DNA of 64,000 nucleotides from NCBI GenBank assembly GCA_015847255.1, contig JADLZK010011212.1:182958-246957 (forward strand), written 5' to 3'. Source of the stretch: Hyparrhenia diplandra (Eukaryota > Streptophyta > Magnoliopsida > Poales > Poaceae). Below the pieces are notes generated by a model. It did no database searches. It worked only from the letters and a program-made list of their open reading frames with translations, and was not told the DNA's origin. The position numbers and the translations under genes were made by a program. Below are positions 22,680 to 33,900 of the stretch, piece by piece. Position 1 is the stretch's first letter. Each line of letters opens with the position of its first letter.

Positions 22680-23060
22680 GGGCAAGGAGCCCCTGTGCTT
22701 TTATTGATCAAAAGAAAGCAAAAATAAAGTTCCTTACAAACATCCTCAAGAAACAAAAATACTTACAAAGAAACTTAAAAGAATTACACAAAGGCTTCTA
22801 TCCATTGATCAACTAAAGGGTAGTAAGATTTCTTTGCTCTCTTAGAATAACTAAGGTAAATGCAGACTTGAAGATCGTCTTGCAGCTTCGAAAAGAAGCC
22901 TGGATTCCATTGAAGATTACATGATTTCGAAGCATCCAAATAGACACATAGTTACTATAATCTCCGTATAAAACGACAGATGAAGCTGATTTCTGAAGGT
23001 TTCAAAAATCTCAATAGGCGAGCAATTTGATGGCACAAGAAGACCCAAGATCTTCCAGCA
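22680..23060 (-). pseudogene. LINE 3' end remnant in block D (second copy)
   Basis: Same content and orientation as 19770-20120, including the TTATTGATCAAAAGAAAG tail and the AGCATCCAAATAGACAC segment. Confidence 0.5.
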
Positions 23061-24079
23061 GGCCAAAGCCAACAATAATGAGTACATCCGTCATCTGCTT
23101 TCTTTCGATCATAAGATATGGCATATAAACTTTCCATTGATGCTAAGCACAAATCAGTTGCTATGTGATCCAGTTGCACCTAGATCCTGAAAGCCTCGCA
23201 ATCCTAATCTGTAAATTAATCTACTCTAGCAGTCTGAAGAACCAAGTCATTCACACTGTCAATGGAAAGAACCACCTTGCTGGTGTGGTGATCTGCGCAA
23301 TTTTGGATACCAGACATGGCTGTGTGGTTGAGATCCTAGATTGGCAATATATAATAGGATCACTGGGCGATGTTCCTTGACTCTGTTGTAAACATGGAGG
23401 GGCACGGGCAATTTAACAGGATGGACTAGGAACATACTACCTGTGTGTATACATATATATCTGTAGGTGATTGGATCAGATCCACTCCACAGCTTATAAA
23501 TGTGCCTTTGGGTAGCTTAGAAATTTTCCATATGGTTGTGAGCATATACTGCCACGGGTGTGCGTATAAACTGGAAGTCACACCTTGCATTAATGTCCTT
23601 TGATCACAGGTGGTAATGGTGTGATGTCATGAGCTTGTTTACTAACTAGTATACAAAATAGAGACCAAAGTAGATACTCATTGTTGTCATGAGCACACTA
23701 TATAATTGCCCTGTCGACAGAAACAATATATGCATGCCATCATGCTCTTGCCTCCGCTACACTCCAAAACAGGGCCACTACGCCTGTGTGGCATTTCTAC
23801 AATATTATTTATGTGAGTCTCCTATATCCAAAGAGGCCAGCATTCTTGACTTCGTATTTGGTACTTTTCTCACAATTTCCCATAGTGATTTCATATCAAC
23901 GTGGAGGGTACAGTAACAGCTGGCAGAGTAAGCAATACAAATTCAAATATTCTAATCTGAACAGAAACAACAACAAAAAAAAAGCTCAGAAATCAGAAAG
24001 AGTTTGTCCTCCTTTTTCTTGAGGCAAACAGGAGGGCTGGTGTTATCGAAGAGAAATTTTACAATGGCCTTATTATCCC

Positions 24080-24934
24080 CTACGACATCCATGGGGTGGA
24101 GTCGGCTGGTACACTGGTGGTGCATCGCGAAAGCTGACTAGTCCCAATCTCGTCGGCTAGAAAGGTGGCGTCCTCGTCCTTGGAGTCTACAGTAACCTCA
24201 ACCTGCTTGCCCTTCCCTCTATCCACCAAGGCCCCTGCTTGAGCACGAGCTGCCACAACAACAAAGGCGGCGCAAGTTCAACTAATTGTTGTCTAATAAG
24301 GTAATAAATAGGATTCCATGGACAAGGAAGGTAACCTGCAGTTGATGTTGTGGCTCTAGAGTTGGAATGGCTCGACGAACCAGCATCAAAGTGGATCGGA
24401 GTGCGCTGACTGGACAATGCGGAACGCTGAGCTCCAGACGTCACTGTGGCAGCAGGTGCAGGGAGTTCAACATCTTGAATGGCTGACGACATGCAGCTCA
24501 TCTTCAACGCCATACGCCGGCAGCTCCGTTGGATGCGCTAAAACAATAACAACCATTACCGATCAAATATAATAGTTAATTCACTGTCAAAATGGTGGAA
24601 CTCTCCTAGTGAATCGTGATGTGGGTTCTCTAGTGTTCTTTTAGTATTCTACTTTCGGTATAAGCTTTTGCTTACCAAATACCTAGTGAAGATTTAGATT
24701 TCTACGTGCTATGGCTAGTGATAGTGTTTTATTACTACTTAAAAACACTAGAAACATTCTATCATTTTAGTAGTGATTATTTATAACTAGTTAACCCAAC
24801 ATTATTCATGACGACGGAAGGGTTTTACTACCTGGCCGAACGCTCGCAATACATTGAGTTCTTTTGGAGTCTCGGGAAGTAACCTGTAACTTGTGCCCAG
24901 CCTCGTTAGCCGCCAAGACTCCAAGCTGGTCGCC
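24080..24934 (-). CDS. C-terminal exons of an unrecognised gene, 5' part missing
   Basis: Three minus-strand exons join in one frame with GT/AG borders: 24832-24934 (ends PKELNVLRAFGQ), 24336-24537 (RIQRSCRRMALKMSCMSS..., Ser/Ala-rich) and 24080-24249 (RGKGKQVEVTVDSKDEDATF..., stop at 24080-24082). About 158 residues are readable: an Arg-rich patch, a Ser/Thr-rich stretch and an acidic tail. I do not recognise the family. It could be the tail of a host gene or of a transposon-borne plant protein. CACTA-2 begins 170 bp upstream, so the rest of the gene may have been displaced; no upstream exon is visible beyond 30702. Confidence 0.45.
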
Positions 24935-26679
24935 CTGGAAAACACAATGAAACTTTACGCTTACTAAACCAACAGACAGAATACAAATATCAGGTATATA
25001 TAGGTAGCTAGGGAACAATTCATACATATGAATGTTACTATTATATTATGCATGTGTGTGTATATTAAAAAGTTGGGTTGCAGGATTCATGAGTATATCA
25101 GTTGCAACTACGACAGATTTATTTTACTGTGGCGGTATTTAAGATTAATCGTGGCGGTCAAGGCCGCACCACGAATGGAAGGCCACGGTTAATCGGACGA
25201 TTAACCATGGCGGTTTTTGTTACATGCCCTCCACGGTTAAGTTTTTCCATAATAACAAAAAACATTTCTATATACATTATGAAAATGTTGTTCATTCATA
25301 TGTGGTTTCTAACCATAAACTTGCAACACTTAGTTCATATTACAAACACACTTAGTTTAGTTTACAAACATTGGGAGAGCATCTAGATGTCATCCAACCT
25401 GTAGTCACACATGTTCAGCATGGTCCTCCAATTGTGTATATATTCTCTCATACCTGGGTTCTAACCCAAGCTCGCTCTCGTCATCGAAGAACTTACCTTA
25501 AAAATGTGCACAGTTGTCTGTGACGCACCTACAAATGTCATTGACTGTTTGCTATAACCAGGGCTTGGTCTTGTTCACGCAGGTCTTGATGGACTTGATC
25601 TTCCGTGGATGATGGGTAAAAACAACAAGTTTGAGTAGTTGTTGTACTCTTTGGGACTTCGGACTCCATCGGCCCCCACAATCTTTTGTTTTCCAAACAC
25701 AACCACATGCTCCTTACCCTCTGTGGGCTTTAGGTAGTGGGCTACCTACGCAACGTAGTCTGCGATACCCACTCATCATCTTTTAGCCCGACACTTTTGA
25801 GCTCAACTGTGGTTAGCCCAAAGTCGTCCACATTAACCGCCTTTGGCTTGACCCACTAGCACCGGAAGATGGTTATCTGTAGGTCACCACCATAGTCAAG
25901 TTCTCATATCTCTTCGATATGCCCATAGTATACCTTGATCTCCCCGATCGCTATGTCGATGCCGTCATATCAAACACCAATGTTCTGTGACCCGCTCTTC
26001 TTGTCCTTGTCTTTCGTGTCAAACTTGTATCCATCGATGTCATAACCTTCCTATTGGTGATTTGGCTAGATGGGCCGCATGCAAGTCTCGATTCTTTGAT
26101 ATCTACGCATATAGGGGTATGCCTTGTTTTTGGATCCACATCATGAAATTGATCTTGTGTTGTATCAGTACCCACCTCTCCATGCGTCCAGCAGCCACTA
26201 GGCGGGATCTCCTCTAGATGCTTCTTAACCCATGTTTCCATTGAGACTAACTGGTCAAGAGCGTTGCCATGGGACTCTTGCTTGATTTCGTGCTCTATAT
26301 CGGTACATGTACTTTCCTCCCCACACAGCCCATCCCCAAGGTTCTACCATTGTACGGATGGCTGGGCAGGCCAATCGCATTTCCATCTCAGATGTATTTG
26401 GTGTAGTAGTTAACAACCTCCTCTGTTGTGTATGCCTCAATCATAGAGCCCTCTAGGTAAGCATGGTTATCGACATATTTATTGAGGGTGGACATGAACT
26501 GCTCGTACATCCACATTTGGTGCAGGTAGATAGTCCCCAGCTCTTGTATCTGATCGACCAAGTGCAAAGAGTATCCGCGATGAACTATTTTAGGGAAGGA
26601 AGCTGAACTTCATCAATGACCTTCTGTGTGATGCGGTTAAATAAGTAGGACATGTGTGATGACCATCTTCATCTACTAT

Positions 26680-27917
26680 AGAGGACAATGCTAAAAGTCA
26701 GCTAGAAGATGAACCGGTGGTGGAGAAATAGGCAAACAATGATCTTAGGGAGATTGTGAAGTCCCAAAGAATCTTGCAGTTGGATGAGATAAAGAAGAAA
26801 ATGTAGGAAGTAGAAGAAGCACAGGCAATCCAGGATGAAGAGACAAAGAAAAAGCAAGCTGAGATAGATGTGTTGATTAGGGTTTCATTTCCATGCTTCA
26901 AGGATGTGTACCAACAAAGGTAAAAGTTGTGTTTGGCTTACCTGCTGCAGCACCATGGATTTTGGTTGTTAAGTGGTGATTTTGGGTTGCTTGACTTTGA
27001 ATGTTGGCCTATGTGGTGCATGTGTGGTTACTTCTAATGTCAGCCTGTGTGCTGCTGTACTTTTTAGCAAGTGGTGCTGCAGCTGCTTAACTTTGAATGC
27101 TTTTGTTTGAGCTTATGCCATATGGTCTGTTGACCTTTAAATGTAACTAATGTGGCCTTTAAATGTAAGTGATGTAAGTGATGATCTATAACCTGTAATG
27201 GCAATGGGACCTCTCTATATATAATGTCTTGCTATATTTATCGTGGATCAATTATGTATATTTGTGATGATTTGGATCTGTCCATTTAAATTCAAATTTG
27301 AATATTTTTGGCAAAAAAATTGAATTATATTTATATGTGACGATGAGCTGTGACGACTTGGATGTGGCTGTGGCGATTTGGATGTGAGTTTAAATATTTC
27401 AACCAAAAAAATAAATTCAAATATTTCGGCAAAAAAAATAAATTTGAATAATGGGCCAATTACGTAATGCAATCTGGGTTAGCCCAGTACTATGGGTCAT
27501 ATTATAAAAAAAACATGGGCTTAGTAGCCAAACAATATGAAGAACAATTGGGCCTCCTTTGTAATGGGCTGGCATAGGCCAATGCCGGCGTGGCAAGGTA
27601 GCTGCCACGTCAAATCCATCATCACCAAATGGCGTGGAAAAGCGGATGATGTGGCAAATTTGGTAGTTTCATGGCGTTTCAGTTCATCACAATAGGTTTT
27701 GGGTGTTCTTGCTGACCATGTATTCCATGGCGTTATAAAATGATAATCGTGGCGACTCAAATTGGTCAGAGCAAAATTATGATGTGAGATACATGACACA
27801 TTTCTTGATTGTCATGGAAAGTTAAGCGTGACGTATTTTTTGAGTAAATGTGATCGTATTTTTTTGAGTAAATGTGACCAAATCAACCATCATGTAAAAG
27901 CACCATTCCTTGTAGTG
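26680..27917 (+). mobile_element. Nested partial CACTA element inside the CACTA-2 transposase
   Basis: The right end is an inverted CACTA terminus, CACTACAAGGAATGGTGC, ending at 27917. It separates two blocks of the CACTA-2 transposase that are adjacent in the intact protein. Repeats such as GATTTGGATGTG and TGAGTAAATGTGA lie in its 3' half. No matching left CACTA end is visible near 26680, so it is probably 5'-truncated or its left end has decayed. Confidence 0.6.
26690..26922 (+). pseudogene. C-terminal coiled-coil fragment, probable TnpA-like protein
   Basis: A plus-strand frame with two internal stops codes a charged, heptad-like segment (ILQLDEIKKKM, EVEEAQAIQDEETKKKQAEI) and ends at a stop at 26920. 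Such coiled-coil tails occur at the C-terminus of plant En/Spm TnpA-like proteins. It fits the 5'-truncated nested element. Confidence 0.4.
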
Positions 27918-30702
27918 CCCTTGATCACAAATGGGAGGAACACCGTCGGCAGTCATGGGAGTTGAAGTTTGTTCTTGTGAGGTATTTCATCGACACAAGG
28001 CTCTTGATGTTGGAAGAAAAGCTGTCATCACCTAGAAAACCCTAAGCCACCGGCACCAAAGCCCTCCCCTCATGTCACGTTAGGTTATAGCTCATGCCCG
28101 GAATGTTGACTTTGTCACTCCATCTTTGCCGTGTCGGGTGAATTTCAATATTGATGCCCATGTCAACATGATCCCGATGTGACTTGAGACCATCCTTTCT
28201 CTTAGCCATGATGACTAGCAGGAACCAATCATGCTCTCGAAGACATTCTTCTCTAGATGCATGCAATCAATGGCATGAGGTGTATCGAGCTCCTTCTAGT
28301 ATTCTAGATACTTGAAGAAACACAAATGCTTCTTGAATTGCATGGGGGTTCATATGGGCTCTACTTCTTCCTTCGCCATCTCGTCCCGCTTTCTCTTCTA
28401 CCTTGTCTTTGGCACATCATCTTCCTTCTTCTTATTTCCAAAATTTATGTTCATGTCCTTTACCATTTCAAACACCTTCTACTCATACCTTGTCCTTTCG
28501 GCTCCTCGGTTGAGGCTTTCGGCCGGGCCGTCGGAAATCTTGGTTCATTGATGGATCTTGGAATGCGATGCTTTAGGATGAGGAATAGTCGATGCCTCAT
28601 GTACACCCGACTTCTTAGATCCACTAAGGTAAGTCTAGGAGGTACCATCAATGTAGAATACGCAACCGGTCTTCCCGTTAATTATCCCAAACATTGAAAA
28701 GGGACCAGGGTAATCGATGATGGTGAAAAATATGATGGCCTTTAGAGTGAACTTCTTTAGGAACACATCCATAATCTTGACACCTTTCTATATCTGAATT
28801 TTTCTCCATGAGCGGATCCTCTAGAAAATATGTCTAGTTGCCTTGGTTTGGAAATAAGCATGATCAACGAGAAGATATTTGCTTGGCGTGTGACATAGGT
28901 AGGGAGCTAGGTAGGTTGTAGATGGTGAGGGTGACCGACCAGGTGCTATGTAGGCTCTTGGCGTCATCAAGCAGATTCATCCCGTCGGTACTCAATGCAA
29001 ACCCTAATATTCCTTGGCCGTCCCAAGCTATGCGAACTTGGCATCAAAACGCTTCCATTACTTGCCATCCAAGGGGTGTCGCAGCTCGCCATCATTCTTC
29101 TTGCGTTCAGCCGATGCATGCAAGAACATCAACTTGGCAACCTCTAGGTTTTTGATTAGTGCACGTAGGCGATCGATCACGGGCAGGTACCACACCACTA
29201 CGGCGGGACACTTTCCCTATGTGGCATCTTCTACTTCTTGGTCATCTTCTTCGGCCCTCTTGAGGGTCTCTCCTCATCGGCGTGACAACTGGCATTCGTC
29301 TTGTACCGACTCACTCCGCAACACAGATAGCTCTATAAGAAGTCTACATACTGACCTGGTATAGAATAAAGTTGTTAGGGCATGCATGGAACTTTCTAAG
29401 ATTCATTGCTATAGGATGGATCTTCTTATTTGCTAGATAGGTATTTGTGGGCCCTTGTTCGCCTGTGGTAAATTGTCAACAAGGATCCGTAACAGGTCAC
29501 TAAAGCTAGTGTCTGACCACCCATGGTGAGCCTTCAGCATCAACATCTGTAGGTTAAAACACAGCGTCGTGCAATGCGTGGATAACTGTCATTGTCCTTG
29601 TTGATGAGATCAATTCTCGCTTGCTTCATCTCTCTGAAAATTCTCCAACCACTTTGGATTCCCAAAAAGAATGTCTTCTTCATCTTCATGGTTAGCAATA
29701 TCCTTAAAAAGCTCAGCATCCATGGGAGACAACTCATAGCTGTCGGCTGCTCACCATCCCACCCTCATCGTCGTCAGCCATGTTTTGGAGCACATCATTC
29801 CTTGTGATGTAATCACAATTCTCATTATCGTCGCTAGTTGCTTCTGCCACAGATGATGAGGGTTGTAGTCCTCCATTATCCGCCACCGTCGTCAATGTTG
29901 TTGGCGAGGGTCCTCTAGATGCATCGGCGACACTCGGATCTTTGGCGTGATACTTCCACACATTGTGCCGGATCCTTGATGAAACCATCTTTGTACCAAG
30001 TGCGACACCACCACATTGTCATCTTGAGCGTCTTGGTTCTTGCGGTCATTACGCAGGACATATCATGCGTACCCAGGCTCAGACAATGCTTCTGTGCAAC
30101 GGGAATAAACTTTTTTCTCACATTTTCCATGAAATACGCCTCGATCCTCAAACTTGTGTGCATCCAATCCTTGTCCATGGCCGTGACCTTGCAAACACAT
30201 CAAAAATGTCAGAAAACAAGAGAAAAATATTCAATTTTGATCTTGATGTGCTTCTCTCTCCTCCATTTGGATCTAATTTAAATCCAGAACTAGAGGAAAA
30301 GCGCCTAAATCATGGAAAAGTGAGAGGGATTTGGGTAGGAGAGTAGAGTCAACCACTTGCGGTGTCTCCCTTCAATAAATCTAAGAAAAAACTCACCACC
30401 CCCTAAGAAATGGCTAATTTTAGGGTTACGGATCTCAAAACCCTAAAAATGGAGGAAGAGGGTGGGTGGCTACATTTATAGCCCAGACTTAAACGTGGTG
30501 GTTATGTTTGAACGAATTTTATGGTTAATTGATTAACCATGACAGTTACTTTTAAAAAATGCCACGGTTAATGAGCATTAATTATGGCGGTTTTTCTGCC
30601 CTTGGGGCTAGCTCAGCCGGCCTCGATTAATCGTGGTTTTTTTGACAAACCGCCACATTTTATAAAACGTAAATGCCTTGCAAAAGATTTTGTGTAGTAG
30701 TG

Positions 30703-30957
30703 TTGTACACGTACGTCCTAATAGTGGCGAAGCTGGAGCTAATTAGAAGAGATGTCTTTGTTTAATTGTATGAAAATTTAATCTACAACCATGATGAAAT
30801 TTTGTTTCCAGTCGAGTTTTTTTTTAAAAAAGAAAATTGTGGGAGCCTAGGCACTCACAAGATACTACGTAACCTCGCCACCCCTGCGTCCTAAAACATC
30901 TACACCTACTAGCCCCACATGGCCAGTTGCGCCTACAACTTAAAACAAGATGGCAAA
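30703..30957. other. 3' flank of kinase copy B
   Basis: Non-coding, with a T9 run at about 30820. Contains the presumed 3' UTR and terminator region of copy B; no definite poly(A) signal is singled out. Confidence 0.4.
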
Positions 30958-33900
30958 TTATAGGGGAAAAAAATTGTCCTGTGACGCAACAGTGACTATA
31001 TATAGGAGTACCTCACTTGTGGCTTTCAGCAAGGTTTCATCGGTACCAATGTTAGCCAATTTAGAAACAATCTCGGTTATATCAGGCCTTTGCGCTCGAT
31101 CAGCCTTCACACATCTTAATGCTATTTCGATGCATGCCATCACTTCCTGAGATGCATGGTTTGACACTGTACTAGCGCGCAGCTTCTTTAGCCAGTTTCC
31201 ATGTACCTACGAAATTGAAACACACAAGATGCGGAAAGGGCCATACATAGATGTTAGTAAAAAAATAATGTTTTAATTTCCTTACACGCTTAATAAACTC
31301 TTCGGGAAAATTATTGTATTCACAATCAAAGTAGCCCTTCCTGCCGGCCATCATTTGTATGATTATGACACCCAGACTATATATGTCAAACGTCGGACTG
31401 ATCATCTTTCCAAGAACGTATTCTGGTGGCATGTATCCACTATAAATTGAATCAAATACAACTATATTTAGTGAAAACTTTAAAAATAAGATAACTAATT
31501 ATTTATTAATCATTAACTTACAGTGTTCCTTCAACATCAGATTGTGTTTTATAGGTTTCACTGGAAGCTATGAGTCTTGACAAACCAAAATCACCAATTT
31601 TTGGTATAATGTCTTTATCCAACAATATATTTTGAGGTTTTAAGTCCCGATGGCAAAGACCAGATTCATTGTTAAGGTAATGTAAACCCTCACAAATTCC
31701 TTTGATTATTTTGTAACATGTATCCCAATCAAGTTTGCAGGCCTCATCTACAAAAGTAAATAAAAATCATGTTATCTGAGTAAAATTGAGGTACCATTTC
31801 AAAGAATTTTTTATGGCCACATTTTCACTGAGTTTATTAAGATTGTTTCTTTTAGATAAAAGGAAGTTTTATTCATCTTAGACAATGATAATTATACCAA
31901 GATATCACAATTGCTCCAAGGCCACCCTAAAACTTTGCATAGCCATGATGTACTTAGCCAATGGTAGCAAGCTATAAAACACAACCTAATCTTTGAGTTA
32001 TGTGCATCATCAAAGCAACCTTGGACAGCGAGGAATTGAAGGCCCTCCAAAACCAACACATCTTCTCTACTATAATGTCACGGATCGAATTATTTTAGAT
32101 CCACCCGGTGAAATGTCCCCGTTGAAGGGTCCAAACTTGACACCCAACCAATTGCACACGGAAATCTCACTCCATTGAAATCAAAGGCTCACGAAACAGC
32201 CACATCAAATTCGACGGCTGAGATTGAAATTTTGATGCAAGGGTCTTACACCCTCACCTCCCACCGAGCCTTCTCTCTTGGCGTCCGATGTTTGTTTCTC
32301 ACCTCGTGACCCGGGGTTAACCATCAGGTCGTCACTGCAAAAAAAAAAAAAAGAAACAATTCATGGAACCACAAGCGCCATCTGCTATCGAGCCTTCTCA
32401 CGCGTCCATGCCGTCGTCGATCGTGTGCCACCAGACCACCACTAAAGTATCGCTCAGTTGCCCTCGACAAACGAGGGGGCGTGGGGAGGCTGTGCGGGCC
32501 ACGGGGAGACGGTGCTCGGCCGACAAGCGAGCGATCCCGGCTGAGGAGGTCCCGTGATACGTGACGTACCCGGACGCGATCGGATGATCTTATTATGTAG
32601 GCAACGATCGAGGGGGCAAACTAGATTCATGTGCAACCTATACAAACTCTAATCTGGGCCATAGGATCGTTGTTGATCCAAGGGTTAGGTAATTTTACAA
32701 TTAACCCCACTCTAATCACGCTTTTGTAAATTCCCCCACCCACCTCCCGGTGGTTATCACCTCGTGCCCCTTTGATCTAAATCTTGTGGCCCAGATTAGA
32801 TTTTGCATAGGTTGCACACGAATCTAGTTTGCACATATCCATTGTAGAGATCCATCTTATTATGTATCCATCGTAGAGACATCATAGAGAACCATCGTAG
32901 AGATTTTGTTTTTTTGTCGATTTGGTCTTACACGCCCGTGTTCATCGGCGGATCATCCTCCATGTCGTGCATCGCCTCTCTCCACTTCGATCATCTTCCT
33001 CGATCGCCCGGCTGGGAGGGGACGCTCGACTACGCCGCAGCAATCGCACCTACAGGTAGCCGCCTTCTCGGATCACGATCATCAAATTCATTCAAACACC
33101 CGACGCACTGCTACCTATCCTGTGGGCTGTGGCCTTCTCGCATGCATGTTCATCGGCAAATCATTCTCTCGGCAAATCCATGGTTATATGTTTTCCCAGT
33201 CAATCCTAACACAATGTCTACATCGAGAGAGAGTCAAAATGCACGATATAACCAATATCACAGGTATGTTGTGAAACTGCGTATATAGCACTTTGGGGGT
33301 GTCTTAACGTCTAAAGGAACTTGCAGCAACGAACTGGGCGATTTAAAATGAGCGACGAACAAAGGGAGGAGGTGAGGAGGAAACAATGTGAGTACCAACG
33401 TCAACGCCTCGTTGGAAGGGACACTCGGAGTTCCACTTCGACGCCTCGTTGGACACAAGAGTCCAATAGATCTCTTGCATCACGCCGCAAGGTGATGAGA
33501 GTTGCAAGGGACCACCTCGAGACTACTCACTTCAAACTGCTACCCCGCGCCTTGAAGCTCTCCTTGGAGGCGATACACATATAGTAGTTCTCTAAGAAAA
33601 AGAAGTTGCCCACCCCTTGTACAAAAACATGGTGGTCAGTCCACCAACCACCCTATCCTCACCATTAATCAACTCATATTTAAGTTTGAGGAGTGCAGCG
33701 AATTCCCCTCCTCCTTCAAGAAGTTTCCCCAACATTAAGAAGTCACCCCAACCTAAGGATGGCAACGGGTCAAGTTCGAATCGGGTGGAGTCTCCGTGCA
33801 CTAAAAAACGAAACCCGAACCCAAACCCAAAACCGATTTGGGTGGAAATCCATCACCAAAACCAAACCCGCGGATACTCGAAATCGGAATGGATCCCAAA

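Larger units (their letters stand above)
15172..23935. repeat. Array 1: 2.8-3.0 kb unit in about 2.3 tandem copies
   Basis: Four successive blocks recur in order. A (15172-15880, 20868-21665, partial 23690-23935) starts GAAGCGAAAGGGAAGCATTA. B (18133-18914, 21665-22430) contains AATCAGAGCAACGA. C (19530-19760, 22430-22665) contains AAGTGACCTGCAT. D (19760-20690, 22665-23690) contains GATCCTGAAAGCCTC. After removing the two transposons inserted in the first copy, the period is 2.8-3.0 kb. The same unit makes up array 2 at 44520-58092. Blocks B and D hold minus-strand LINE remnants. The rest is unexplained, and the small conserved ORFs in it are probably by-products of recent duplication. Confidence 0.82.
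25400..30178 (-). pseudogene. Tnp2-type transposase of CACTA-2, decayed and interrupted
   Basis: Read on the minus strand from an ATG at 30178, the sequence starts MDKDWMHTSLRIEAYFMEN (transposase-associated domain). The catalytic region appears in broken frames (LSTDGMNLLDD near 29000, IYNLPSSLPM near 28910, IIDYPGPFSMFGIINGKTG near 28700, LLVIMAKRKDGLKSHRD near 28220, NFNSHDC near 27960). After a gap filled by another element (about 26680-27917) come a DUF4218-like block (HQMWMYEQFMSTLNKYVDNH near 26510) and a DUF4216-like block (GYDIDGYKFDTKDKDKK near 26040, DFGLTTVELKSVG near 25810). Many stops and shifts make it a pseudogene. It is a different Tnp2 lineage from that of CACTA-1. Confidence 0.83.
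25105..30702 (-). mobile_element. CACTA transposon CACTA-2, about 5.6 kb, degraded
   Basis: The right end is inverted CACTACTACACAAAATC (30686-30702), followed by TTG. The left end is CAACTACGACAGATTT at 25105, preceded by TTG (25102-25104). It looks like the same TIR with one extra base. Both subterminal zones (25125-25240 and 30480-30660) carry repeats of the kind ATTAACCATGGCGG and CCACGGTTAA in both orientations. A Tnp2-type transposase lies on the minus strand. The left TIR is imperfect, so that boundary is less certain than the right. Confidence 0.75.
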
